Assembly (NCBI RefSeq): GCF_029227915.1
Contig: NC_079884.1
Span: forward strand, 17,734,001-17,798,000
Direction of reading: 5' to 3'
Source of the DNA: Hydractinia symbiolongicarpus
Lineage: Eukaryota; Cnidaria; Hydrozoa; Anthoathecata; Hydractiniidae
DNA: 64,000 bases
Shown: positions 10,655 to 20,929 of the stretch, in pieces
How positions within the stretch are numbered: position 1 is the first letter of the stretch
Layout of the letters: every line of letters starts with the position of its first letter
Position numbers and translations under genes: made by a program
The notes under the pieces: generated by a model
Database searches by the model: none
Seen by the model: only the letters and a program-made list of their open reading frames with translations
What the model was told of the DNA's origin: nothing

Positions 10655-12540
10655 TTAAATAACCCATAAAAATCAAAATATGTTGAGACAAAACAGCTAA
10701 TTTCGAAGTTCGCCACCAGAAGAAATTCCGTAGGCCATTTCTATATTAGATTCACACATTTTGAACTGGTGAAAGTTCACTTGTTGTGTTTAGAGTGGAC
10801 TTAATGATCCAATGGTCAGAGTGAACTTAGGTTTTTTTGGTTAAGTCTAAATTCAAAATTAAATGTGCTAATTGTTGCTGACGTCAGTGACGTGGATTAT
10901 TTCGGTGTGCGGGCGTGCTAGAAATTGTGACTAGCAAATTTTCACCGCTGTCTGCCTGGACTACGTGTGTAAAAGTAGCGCCTTTGCAGACTACAGGCTG
11001 CAGAGCATTGACTGTTTGACATTTTTGTCCATATTTGAAAAATAAGGATAACTATCTTTGTCTTAATATTTTTGTACAAGCTTTCTTCAAGGATATTAAA
11101 ATTCAGTTTTACCAATACGAAAGTTTAAACACAAACGAATGTGTCGGAGCAAATTCCTAAAATTCAAATCTACCAATTAACACAAAATAATTTGTCAGAG
11201 CAAACCTCAAATTAGTTAATTGCGACCCAGCGTAATATTTCCATCTGTACTTTCCGATTCCCCGTTGGGAAGAAAAATTATGCTGGGTCTCCTGATCCAC
11301 TACGAGTCACATCGACGCAATACCAGGCGTATACGAAGGAATGATGATCCCTGAAAGTGTTTTAGATTTTCATATAAACTATATAGGATTCTTGGTTGTG
11401 TGACAAGCATACCTAATAGTTAAACATAGTCATTTTTCTCAGCCTAAGTTACCTTACTAGAGTTATATATAAATGTAAATTTTGTCATGTCATGTCAAAA
11501 AAATTAATAATCTACCTGGCTTGAAATAAGTATAACAAACACAGCTTGTACAGTTTTTATTCGATAAAAATTTCGAGGGAAAACTTTCGCGAGGGAAATT
11601 TAAAATCTTTGACCTTTTTCGCCAACTTTGTTTTCAAAACTTTCAGAAAGCACAATTCTAACTTATGTTAAATACTCTATCATAAAAAATGTAGGGCAAG
11701 TGCTCAAAAACAAATAGCACTGCTTGTAACGATAAGGTAAAAACATCTTCGGTAGGACTTTTCAATTTGAAGTCAAGGAAACAAGAATCTTTTTTTCAGC
11801 AAGGAAAACATTAAAATCAAAAATCGCGAAAGTTAGCTGTCCTGCGAAAGTTAGCTGTCTTGCGAAAGTTTTCCCGATATACTACAGATATTGGACTCCC
11901 TAGAAATAGTGACTCCCCAGAAATAGTGACTCCCCAGTCAGTATAAACCAGAGAAAAGTAACTTCACTAGAGTCACAATAAATTAAAACATAGTGACTCT
12001 CCTAGTCACTTCACTATTTAGTTAAAAAGGACTCGGTCATAAATAACAAATCAAAGAGGAGGTTATTATGAACTATTGTTATCCGTCTGGATTTTCAAGC
12101 AGGACAATACGAGTTTGTAGGCATTCTGATTGGCTTAGCACTCTTGACGACGGGTGTAGTAGAATATTCTGCCACCCCTTCCCCCGTAGTTGTGACTAAT
12201 TACTTTAAGTATCAAATATTTGTCCGATTGCGTTCAAGATGGCGGAGTTCACTGTGTTGACTGTACACAAAACTATCAGAGGGATATAGGTTAGTAAAAT
12301 TGCATATATTACAGCCATATATTTGTTCATATTTAGCTTAGTGACAATGTATTACATTACATATTATATTTGTTGACTTATAGCCCTTTTGATTGTGTTT
12401 TATATGCTTTATTCATATTACAGAAAAATTCTTTGAGAACATATTATATTAATACGAACTTTTTCGTTGCATATTATTACATTGTCAGGTAAAATGAATT
12501 ACTAAAACTGTATTACGATTATATACATTAAGACGTAAAA
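10655..12540. other. Non-coding, no gene seen
   Basis: This stretch holds the small inverted-repeat element at 11577-11875 and a duplicated phrase AGAAATAGTGACTCCCC at about 11903-11936. No reading frame resembles a known family. Confidence 0.5.
11577..11875. mobile_element. Candidate MITE with 14-bp perfect TIR
   Basis: GGGAAAACTTTCGC at 11577-11590 is repeated in inverse form at 11862-11875, framing 299 bp of non-coding DNA. Similar phrases elsewhere (9.2-9.7 kb) suggest a dispersed family. No clear target duplication is visible. Confidence 0.4.
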
Positions 12541-12674
12541 CTAATAGATGAGTTCCGTTGTTTATATTTTTACCAGTAAGCTCTTTCGAAACTCGATACT
12601 TGTGAATCATGCCAAAGAAACATTGAGGCTACTGTCTTATTTCTGAGCAGCTTAGGATTTACTATATATACATC

Positions 12675-13019
12675 TGTTACAATGAGATACTTCATCAGAA
12701 ACTGTACATAACGTGAGTTAAAGCTGTCAAATAGCACAGTAATATAACAACAGGACGCTAATCGCTTGAACGAACTCGTTAGCATCATTCGGTATGTTGT
12801 AATTAGTATATGATAGATGAGATTTAGTTAGATATAGAACGAGCTATACCGCGAACTGCTAGATCGAGCCTTCCGGCTCGGCCGATGTCAGCAGTGAGTG
12901 GTACGCTCTGGAGGCACTGCGTAGTTATTTTGGAAAGAACAGGGATTTGTCGCAATAAATATGGTGTTTTTCCTGTAAATATAATCATATGTAACAACAA
13001 CAAAAAAGCACCTTTAACA
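12675..13019 (+). repeat. Left LTR of TRIM element
   Basis: A 345-bp repeat starting TGTTACAATGAG. It is almost identical to 13700-14042, so the insertion is fairly young compared with the eroded DIRS host sequence. Confidence 0.75.
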
Positions 13020-13243
13020 TTGGAGTTCACTGCCCGGATACGTTAACTGGTTTAGGTCTGTATAGACTAATGATAACCAGCCGGAATCTCCTGTTATGAA
13101 TTGCTGAAGCTGAAAGACGAAATTTTGATGGTGGCAGCTAATGCTAAAAAAAGAAATAATGATGCGATAATATATGACTTTGTCGACCTTCACTGATCGT
13201 TAAGAAACGTGTTTTGGGTAATATTGAATAGTTAATACTTTTC

Positions 13244-13386
13244 GCCGTTCCGAGGCATATATCGGAGAATTAGCCGTCCCGAGGCAGATATCGGAGATTT
13301 AGCCGTCCCGAGGCAGATATCGGAGAATTAGCCGTCCCGAGGCAGATATCGGAGAATTAGCCGTCCCGAGGCAGATATCGGAGAAC
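13244..13386. repeat. 29-bp tandem array, five units
   Basis: GCCGTCCCGAGGCAGATATC followed by GGAGAATTA is repeated head to tail at 13244, 13273, 13302, 13331 and 13360 with few changes. There are no spacers between units, so it is a minisatellite in the TRIM interior. Confidence 0.9.
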
Positions 13387-13699
13387 CAATTAACTATCCT
13401 ATAGTGCTCAGAAATTATTTACTTGATGTTCAGTGATAACAATGACAAGATACAAATATTATTGAAACGTTTCTTTGATATGAGGCTGGACTTAAAAATC
13501 GTGATGACAGAAAAGCTGATGATAAACGACATTGAAACATTTTCGTTAAAGAGAAAAAAATGAAGCCGTGATACATGGGGATATGAACCCGTAATGTGGT
13601 TAATGAGAAAAAGAATGTTGTACATAGACTTCAGATTTTGCGTGACGTAAATGTTTTTTATTGGAGTCTGGGGACAGACTCTTGTGACAGAGAGGGTAA

Positions 13700-14042
13700 T
13701 GTTACAATGAGATACTTCATCAGAAACTGTACATAACGTGAGTTAAAGCTGTCAAATAGCACAGTAATATAACAACAGGACGCTAATCGCTTGAACGAAC
13801 TCGTTAGCATCATTCGGTATGTTGTAAATAGTATATGATAGATGAGATTTAGTTAGATATAGAACGAGCTATACCGCGAACTGCTAGATCGAGCCTTCCG
13901 GCTCGGCCGATGTCAGCAGTGAGTGGTACGCTCTGGAGGCACTGCGTAGTTATTTTGGAAAGAACAGGGATTTGTCGCAATAAATATGGTGTTTTTCCTG
14001 CATCTATAATCATATGTAACAACAAAAAAGCAACCTTTAACA
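13700..14042 (+). repeat. Right LTR of TRIM element
   Basis: A 343-bp repeat ending CCTTTAACA, followed by the CATC target duplication. It differs from the left LTR by a few substitutions and small indels near the 3' end. Confidence 0.75.
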
Positions 14043-14624
14043 CATCCAAATAAGTCAGTTCTAGTGTTTACCGAATGTATAGTTTTTTTAGTGTTTGTGT
14101 TAAACTCTGCTCAGATGACAATAGCCTTAATCGATGAAAGGGTCATAAAATTAGAGAGTTTATATAAGGACTTGTTGTGTATGCCTCACCCCAGGTTTGT
14201 TTTAAGGGTTATCGGAACATTAGTTTCTGTCTTTAATGCCATGAAGTATGGCAAGTTACATTATAATAGTCTTTGGAAAGAGATAACAACCTAGGACTTA
14301 AGCTAGGCCATGGGGAGTTTTGATTTAAAGGTTTTTCTGTCAGAATTTTCTATTAAGGATGTACAATGGTTTCCTAATTCTTTTTACAATTTCTCTTCCT
14401 TCAATGATGAACGCAAATCGCAACACCTCCCGCCACACAGTTTCCACACCAAAATGCTTAACTTTGCTGTGCCAGTGAACTTCATTTATGATACTATAAG
14501 CTACCGGAGAATGCTTATCTACCACTGGGACGCAAAATGTCGTGGTTGACTTTTTGTAGAAATACCTTTTACCAGAAAGGATGAACTCTTTGGTCTTTCG
14601 GCAAGTTGATTTCCTAAAGAGCTT

Positions 14625-15440
14625 TCATTTCTGAATGCAATTAATGAACTTGTAGACAATAGCCATTATTCTAACGACAACACAGAATCGATGTTTATTG
14701 GGATCAATGACATAATTTGAAAATTCAAACCTCTTCTGGATATCTTTAGGTAACTTGGATCTACAAGTAACATCATTACTATGCACTGAAATCATCGGCA
14801 TTTCCCTTTGAGCTTCTTTCTGGTCACTCGAATCGAGCTTTATATCGTTGACAGACTTCAACGGCATATCACTAATATCATTTTTCATCCAGTCATACCC
14901 GTTAATCCATTTTGAAGATTGATCAATATCTTTGATCTGACAACCTTTTCTTGTTCCTAGATCAGCAATCATGTTTTTACTGTCAACATAATACCAATTG
15001 TCTACATTAGTGAATTTTTTGACTTCAATCACTCTGTTTCTCACCCATTGTTTCAACGGCTTTTCTTCATTCTTTAACCAATGTAATACAATCTCACTAT
15101 CTGATATCTTAACATGATATTGATGGTAATCACTAAAAGATCGCTTGACCACTTCACCAGAGTGGGTATTAAGTAGAGCAGCAATTAATTCTGCCCTGGG
15201 TTGCGACGTTCCTTCAGGGATTATCTTCGATCGTCCCAAAACCAACTGACATGAAAAGTCTCTATTTGTTCTCTCAAATCTCGCATAAATTGCAGAACAA
15301 GCCATACCTTTGCTTGGGTCACCAAAATCAAGGGTTCCAATGTTCAGATTTTTCGCATCGCTTGGAACAACTGCTCGATTATATCGGAGATTTCTCATTT
15401 CTTTTATTGTGTTGAAATTAGATATCCAATTCAAACGCAA
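14625..15440 (-). pseudogene. BEL/Pao pol: RNase H and connector
   Basis: A 271-codon open segment contains SQPRAELIAALLNT and KISDSEIVLHWLKNEEKPLK, the RNase H-type D/E pattern of BEL elements. WYYVDSKNMIADLGTRKG follows, where relatives have the conserved P..NPAD.(A/G)TRG block. It ends with the hydrophobic segment that precedes the integrase zinc finger in the family, after which the sequence stops. It is disconnected from the RT upstream by a frame change. Confidence 0.65.
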
Positions 15441-15485
15441 ATCGTCTGCAATAACGTCATCGTCATCCCATTCTAACTTTCTTTG

Positions 15486-16369
15486 CTAAAAAACGTGGAG
15501 ATCTAATTTCATTGAAGCAACTAATGGTGTTATCCTTCCAGATAAATCGAAGATTTCTGCAACTTTAGAAGTACAGTGACGACGGGTTAATTTTTCTGGA
15601 ATTTTAAAAGATGCTTCATTTACCAACTTTCTCCCTCTTAATTTTTTTGAGAAGTTCAATTCACCAATATCCAAAGATAAAACATCGTCTTTAAAATGCC
15701 ATTTCAGACCTGCAACACTAATAGTAATACCATCGTCACTTAGCATTTCACTAGAATTAGTACCCGAAAATGTTATACCTTTGAGGGTGAATCCTCCTTT
15801 ATTTAAAACAATTTCCAATTTATCTGCACAATTCTTTGCCAAATCATCGGTCCTTTCTCCCGATAAACAATCGTCAATGTATATGTCGTTGTACACTTTA
15901 GGAAACTGAGATTATGATATTCTAGCTGTTTCCCTCAATCCTAATTCTGCTTGATTTCCACTCGATCGTACTCCTTATATTAAGGTTTTGATGACTTTCT
16001 CCTCGGGAATTTTGCTGATGTCCAAGTCACTTTGCCAAGTATATCTTTGATAACACCAATCTTCCTGTCTCAATTTTACCGAATTGTACATTTTTGGATG
16101 TCTGTGTGATATGCATCTACAGGATACATTGACCATCTCATCAGAATTTCCTGTAACTTATTCATGTTGTTTCTACCCTTAGCTAGCAAGTCGTTCAAGC
16201 TGTACCCTGAATCAGTTGCTTGTGATGCATCAAACACCAGTCTGCAAGGAGTTGTTGCTGAGCTTCCCTTCCAAACTGCTCGCCATGGAATGTAGTTTTT
16301 TATGTTTGATTCTTCCAACATTCTTTGTTGCTGATCAGTTAAATTCTTCACGAATTCTACATGACCCAA
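15486..16369 (-). pseudogene. BEL/Pao pol: reverse transcriptase
   Basis: There are two open segments. 16369-16076 carries the fingers region (IPWRAVWKG, TPCRLVFDASQ, YSLNDLLAKG). 15896-15486 carries the palm motif IYIDDCLSGE, the catalytic YxDD form, plus TLKGITFSGTNS and the thumb-like GLKWHFKDDVL. The ~180 bp between them are frameshifted. RT would copy the element RNA into DNA; this copy is inactive. Confidence 0.65.
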
Positions 16370-16788
16370 GGATTGTAATTTTGATTCAGATTTGATAACA
16401 CTTTCTTTGCTTAGCTAAGTTTCTTTAGTTGTTGTTGGTAGACCTTCATTGTTTTGTGCTTGTTTGGTGTCAATTTTGATTCTGGATCTTGAATAAATGG
16501 TAGCTTTGCTATTGTTGTTCTAGAATTAGAATCTACTAGAACAGAATGATTAATTAATCTTGTTCAACCTCTTTCTTAATGCTAATTGCCTCAGTCTGTT
16601 CATGGTTTTTGCAATTAGAACACGACCTGCATTTAACACACCTATACGTTATCTTACTTCCAGTCTCCTCAGCCTTTAAAAACAGTTTACCTTGCCTTGA
16701 TTCAAAGAGTGAATTATCGATTGCGTAATTATCGTTATCATAAGATCAAAATTGCACACCTCATATCCAAGTAAAGACAAGTCCGGGT

Positions 16789-17202
16789 TTACTTGATAAC
16801 CACTTCGATACAGATCCAACTGATTTGAAAGGAATGTAGATTGGTGAATTTGGCTTGAGCAATTTCAATTGACGAAAATATCTTGTGTGAGCCACCTATC
16901 ACTCCAGATCCGCCATTAGCACTCTCAAAGACCGACTCATAAATGGTTAAGTCTGACGGTAATTGAAATACAGATTTTGGATGGTAACGCAAATATTTAA
17001 TACCTATCATAAAATCGATCTCTCCACCAACGCTTTTTGGTAGCTTTGGTAATTGATAATCACTTCCATATTTCAATCGATGCGCTTGTTTTCTTTCCGA
17101 TTCAACTTCTTTAAGTGGATACTGTGGAAACGTAGCAGTGATTTGATCTAGACATACTCCTGTCATATTGGCTGATTTCCCATTAGATAACGGAAACTTC
17201 AA
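16789..17202 (-). pseudogene. BEL/Pao aspartic-protease region
   Basis: This segment includes LKYGSDYQLPKLPKSVGGEI, FMIGIKYLRYHPKSVFQLP and GGSGVIGGSHKIF, like the A17-type peptidase block between Gag and RT of BEL elements. The usual active-site Asp is not clearly in this piece. It overlaps the gag piece at 17199 in another frame. Confidence 0.55.
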
Positions 17203-18174
17203 CGTATAAATTCCATGAGTTGACTGTGTAACAATTCCGCCAACTTGCTCAGTAAGTCAACAATCCTTTCAGAATCTTTGTACTTCCAAATTGAATCAAA
17301 ACTTTTCAAACACTGCAACTTTTTGTTTAGGATAATCTTGGAGTCACCATACGCACTTTGTAATCGCTGCCATATCTCTTCGATATCGTCGACTGAAGTC
17401 ACTAATGACAATGGGGAATCCTCTAAATAATTATTTTTAAGTAAATCTGACATTAAACGTCTTGGAGTTGTTCATGAGTAAATCTTTTCAAAATTATCTC
17501 TGAATGTATAAATATCAACATTATGATCATATCCATTGAACTTATCAAGTTTTATATTTAGCTTGCTGCCTTGAAAAACACTTTCCTTTTCTAATTCTCT
17601 GTTTCAAGTTTCTTCTTCTAACTTTTAGTATAACTTGGTAAAGCTTTAGCAATCTCTTTATACTTTCTTAATAAACTAACTACATGTGATACGTTACCCT
17701 TTTCCAATAATAGCTGTGGTATTTTCGTAAAAACCACATTCACCTTTCTCGTTAAATCATGTAAATCGCTGCTTCTACTAGACACTAACTAACCCTGCCA
17801 AATCAATATAAATTTCAATCTCTACCTCCGATAAAATTCTGGCAACGTCATCAGTTAAAAACTTTGCATGCTTTTCTTTATTTGTTTTCTTCTCCTGCTC
17901 CCCTACAAATCTTTTAATCTTAGTTTGTGTTTTGCATCATTTGCATCCTGAATAAAACCATCTTTGAATTAAAATTCACACCATAGTTGGATTCATAATC
18001 ACTTGCCTTGTTCCGGAGCTCTTTATCTTTAGCTCTAAATACAGTGCGTAATTGATTAATTTTTTCAAGGGCTATATTTAACTCTTCCATCGATTGTGAA
18101 ATGTTCACCTCGCCTAAATCGTCCGAAACTGTGTCAATTTGTACCAAAAGGTCATCCATATCTGTATCGCGCAA
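17199..18174 (-). pseudogene. BEL/Pao gag-like remnant
   Basis: The N-terminal open piece 18174-17920 is helical (ALEKINQLRTVFRAKDKELR). A later piece, 17453-17199, has DIEEIWQRLQSAYGDSKIIL and ERIVDLLSKLAELLHS, as in BEL gag-type coiled regions. Frames are broken between them. Confidence 0.5.
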
Positions 18175-18180
18175 ATTAAA

Positions 18181-18904
18181 CTCCTAAAATTATTCTGTTA
18201 AATTAATAACGTCTAACTGCTTATTTGGTTTGATAACTTTTTTTTCCACTTGTATGCAACTCCTTGTAGTTTATAGCAATTTTTGATCTTTTACTTCTTC
18301 GCATAAGCGCCTTCGTGTTGAATGCTGTTTGAATGTTAGGGTTTCCGGCCAAACACCCAAAATCAGATCAGGGCACAAAATACGGCATATGTTTGTAACA
18401 AAATGATTTTGAAACGGTTCAAACTAAATACAATGAAATTAAATTTAAATAATTGATAAATAATTGATAGGAAAAACGGCAAGCCTGTTGAAAATGAGAA
18501 AACAAAGCCACATGAATAAAACTCACCAGCTTGCCAGAATATTGTGCTGAATGCCCTGATAAAATTTGCTTGCTAAGACTAACTTGAATTGAGAATTTTA
18601 AGTATTTAAATTGGAATTTGAATATAAGTAAAAAACGCTTGATGTTGATGCAACTCTCGCTATACCTCGGAGTTTGAGAGGAAGACACTTTTTACATGTT
18701 GAACTAAAAATATATATATTACAAGAAATGATCGCGTTGGGACATGACACACAATAAACTATACAGCAATTAACAATACATTGGGGAGAGTGATTACAAA
18801 TGAACACAGTGATGGAGAACAGACAAAAAGAACAAGTGAGACATTGAACGAGAATGAAGACATAGGGGACAATGAACAAACATGGTGTAATATTTAACAA
18901 ACTA
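18181..18904. other. No gene recognised
   Basis: AT-rich sequence between the BEL gag remains and the DIRS RNase H remains. It may hold the BEL 5' end, but no LTR copy is detectable. Confidence 0.4.
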
Positions 18905-20090
18905 AAAAACACAAGTTTTTCAAAATTTTACTTTCAAATAATAACGCAACAACAGCTGTGGCCCACATAACAAAGAAGGGCCTTCACTCCATTGCTTGTA
19001 ATAAATTAGCTGTTAAAATATGGGAATTCGCCAGAACACGTGATGTTTGGTTATCAGCTTGTGTTATACCCGGTGTATTAAATACTATAGCTGATTATAA
19101 ATCACGACAATTCTAAGATAACATTAAATGGTCCCTAAATGTAACAATGTCATATAGTTTCTGATATTTTTTAAAAATTTGATATTGATCTTTTTGCATC
19201 CAGACTTGATTCAAAATGTAATAGACCTGATCCGCATGCTTAAGCTGTAAATGCCTTTTCTTAGACCTGGTCAATTTTAAACTTTTATACCTTTCCAACA
19301 TTTAATGTGATTAAGAAAGTTATTGCAAAGATTAATATGGATCAAGTCACAGGCATTCTTGTAGTACCTTTCTGATCGTCACAGCTTTGGTTTTCTCAGG
19401 CAATTTATATCTTATACAGGACACCTGTGTTATTTCCTTCTTCGTTCAGATTGTTGTTTCTACTGGGAAAAGAAAGGCAACATCCTCTACACGAAACGTT
19501 GTCGCTGGTCCTGCTGTCTGTCTCTGGGAATCATTGCAAGGTGAAGAGCTTCCACCAGACACTGTCGATATCATTGCAGCATCGTGGTGAGAAGGTACCC
19601 AGAAACAATACTGAGGTGCAATCAGACGATGGATACAATATTGCACTGGGAGGTTGATTGATCCCAATCATCCAAATGTGAAAGATGTGTTAATATGCCT
19701 TACTAAATTATTCAAAGGTGAGTCTAGATAGAGTGTTTTATGTACAACTAGAAGTGCTGTTGCTGTAGTTGTTTCAATCAGTAGTTATGGTTCTCTTCTA
19801 GAGCATCCATTAATAAGCTGTTTTATAAAAGGAGCTTTTAATAAGACTAAGTACACCTAAATACACCTTAGTTCCATATTGTTCCATATATAGATTTGAC
19901 AGACAATGTGATGTTATGTCACTTACCTGGCTTGATTATAACAACACGGCTTAAAAAAACTGATAGGACCTTGATGCACAGGGCGTTCCTTTCTGTCCCC
20001 TATTTATGCCCACTCCAATATACCCAAGCCTACTTGTTAAAAAGAGACCAATTGCTATCTGAGAAAAATTGCTCCGCTTGATGTCACTCT
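18905..20090 (+). pseudogene. DIRS-like RNase H and tyrosine recombinase remains
   Basis: At 18905-19145: NATTAVAHITKKG, VKIWEFARTRDVWLSACVIP and NTIADYKSRQF, the C-terminal RNase H block of DIRS elements. 19166-19370 reads DIDLFASRLDSKCNRPDP and ILNFYTFPTF. About 19450-19660 has HPLHETLSLVLLSVSG, and 19690-19860 has a recombinase N-terminal pattern (CTTRSAVAVVV, EHPLISCFIKGAFNK). Many stops and frameshifts are present, and the catalytic Tyr region is not identifiable. DIRS elements integrate with a tyrosine recombinase instead of a DDE integrase. The part upstream of the BEL insertion is at 12.5-14.4 kb. Confidence 0.6.
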
Positions 20091-20475
20091 TGGGAAACCC
20101 CATCATGCTGCCTCTAGGGATACACTATGAGGATAGATTAAATCAACTATGACTGCTGCTAGTTTGATACCAGTGTTTTTTCCTTAGGTAGCTGTCATTC
20201 GGTCTCTGAGAACAAAGCAAAAACAAAACAGGGGTGCCTCTAAATGTTATTTTAAAATATGGCACTTGGAGTAAAGATTCTACCTTTTACCGTTATTATT
20301 GAAGAAATGTTATTAGTAGTGGGACAAATCTTCATGATCGGCACTTATACCTCGGGCGATATTTTGCGGTACAGCCCGGGGTAATCGGTTATTATTGTAT
20401 TAGTGGATAAAAACTCTTCAATGATGTCATTGCAGCTTAAAATATTCTATTGTCATTGAAGTTTTATTCAAAACA
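20091..20475. other. No gene recognised
   Basis: Non-coding interval between the DIRS remains and the 3' end of the first Helitron of the array. Confidence 0.4.
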
Positions 20476-20760
20476 CTAGTCGATAAGGCCCGTGGAGAAA
20501 TCCACTTAGACAGAAGGACAATGGAAAAGTTTAAGATTTTTTGTCGACGTCAGCAGTGCTATTACAAAAAACTTTGGCAAAATTTAGTTTATTCGTTGCC
20601 TGTATTGTGCAAAACGCTTATCAAGAAAATGTATATGATTATGTGCTTTTGATGAGCGGTTAATGAGATGGTTCAAAAATTTTGCTGACGTCAGCAATGG
20701 CCCGTCAAAACCAAAAAAATTTTTTTTAGAAGTTTGTATACCTGTTGTCTCTATCATATA

Positions 20761-20904
20761 TGTTATGTTGCGTGGGTTGGCAGAGAGAAGAAAAGAGACG
20801 TGCTTGCTTAACATAACGTAAATCTTAACTAAATAAAATAAGTCAGAGTCAATACAATAAAGTTCTTGGTGTATTATGCCGAATAGAGCATGTGCGACAT
20901 AACA
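20761..20904 (-). repeat. Gypsy 3' LTR
   Basis: 144 bp, nearly identical to 25229-25371. The purine-rich GATGGTGAGA lies just inside it on the - strand, where a polypurine tract is expected. Confidence 0.85.
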
Positions 20905-20929
20905 TCTCACCATCGTTTTAGATTAATGT

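Larger units (their letters stand above)
12675..14042 (+). mobile_element. TRIM-like miniature LTR retrotransposon (1368 bp)
   Basis: Two near-identical direct repeats, 12675-13019 and 13700-14042, begin TGTTAC and end TTTAACA and so have canonical TG...CA LTR ends. CATC flanks both sides (12671-12674, 14043-14046). Right after the left LTR is TGGAGTTCACTGCC (13021 onward), placed like a primer-binding site. A purine-rich GACAGAGAGGG precedes the right LTR. The ~680-bp interior has no gag or pol and holds a 29-bp tandem array. It must depend on another LTR element for mobility. Confidence 0.75.
12546..14420 (+). pseudogene. DIRS-like reverse transcriptase fragment, interrupted by a TRIM
   Basis: Coding remains at 12546-12674 (VVYI, then VNHAKETLRLLSYF) continue at 14043-14420 (NKSV, TECIVFL, VLNSAQMTIAL, RVIGTLVSVFNAMKYGKLHY, FLSEFSIKDVQW). 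This is the C-terminal half of a DIRS-type RT. The frame is continuous across the inserted TRIM once it and one CATC repeat are ignored, which also fixes the TRIM ends. Several stops show it is dead. Its RNase H and recombinase remains lie at 18.9-20.1 kb, beyond a BEL insertion. Confidence 0.65.
14560..18180 (-). mobile_element. BEL/Pao LTR retrotransposon remnant
   Basis: Gag-like, protease, RT and RNase H pieces lie in this order from 18.2 down to 14.6 kb on the - strand. Frames change between pieces and stops are common. The integrase region is missing at the low-coordinate end, and I found no LTR pair, so the element is truncated. It separates the RT and RNase H parts of a DIRS-like element on the + strand, so it inserted into that element. 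Confidence 0.65.

Noticed and set aside
13244-13386. Regular 29-bp direct repeats resembling a CRISPR array
   Set aside because: Units are head to tail with no unique spacers, inside a eukaryotic LTR element; it is a minisatellite.
12824-14049. Two similar ~66-aa - strand ORFs
   Set aside because: They are the antisense of the two TRIM LTR copies, so their similarity reflects the repeat, not a gene.
14064-14549. Two + strand ORFs as host genes
   Set aside because: They are consecutive pieces of a DIRS-like RT with stops between.
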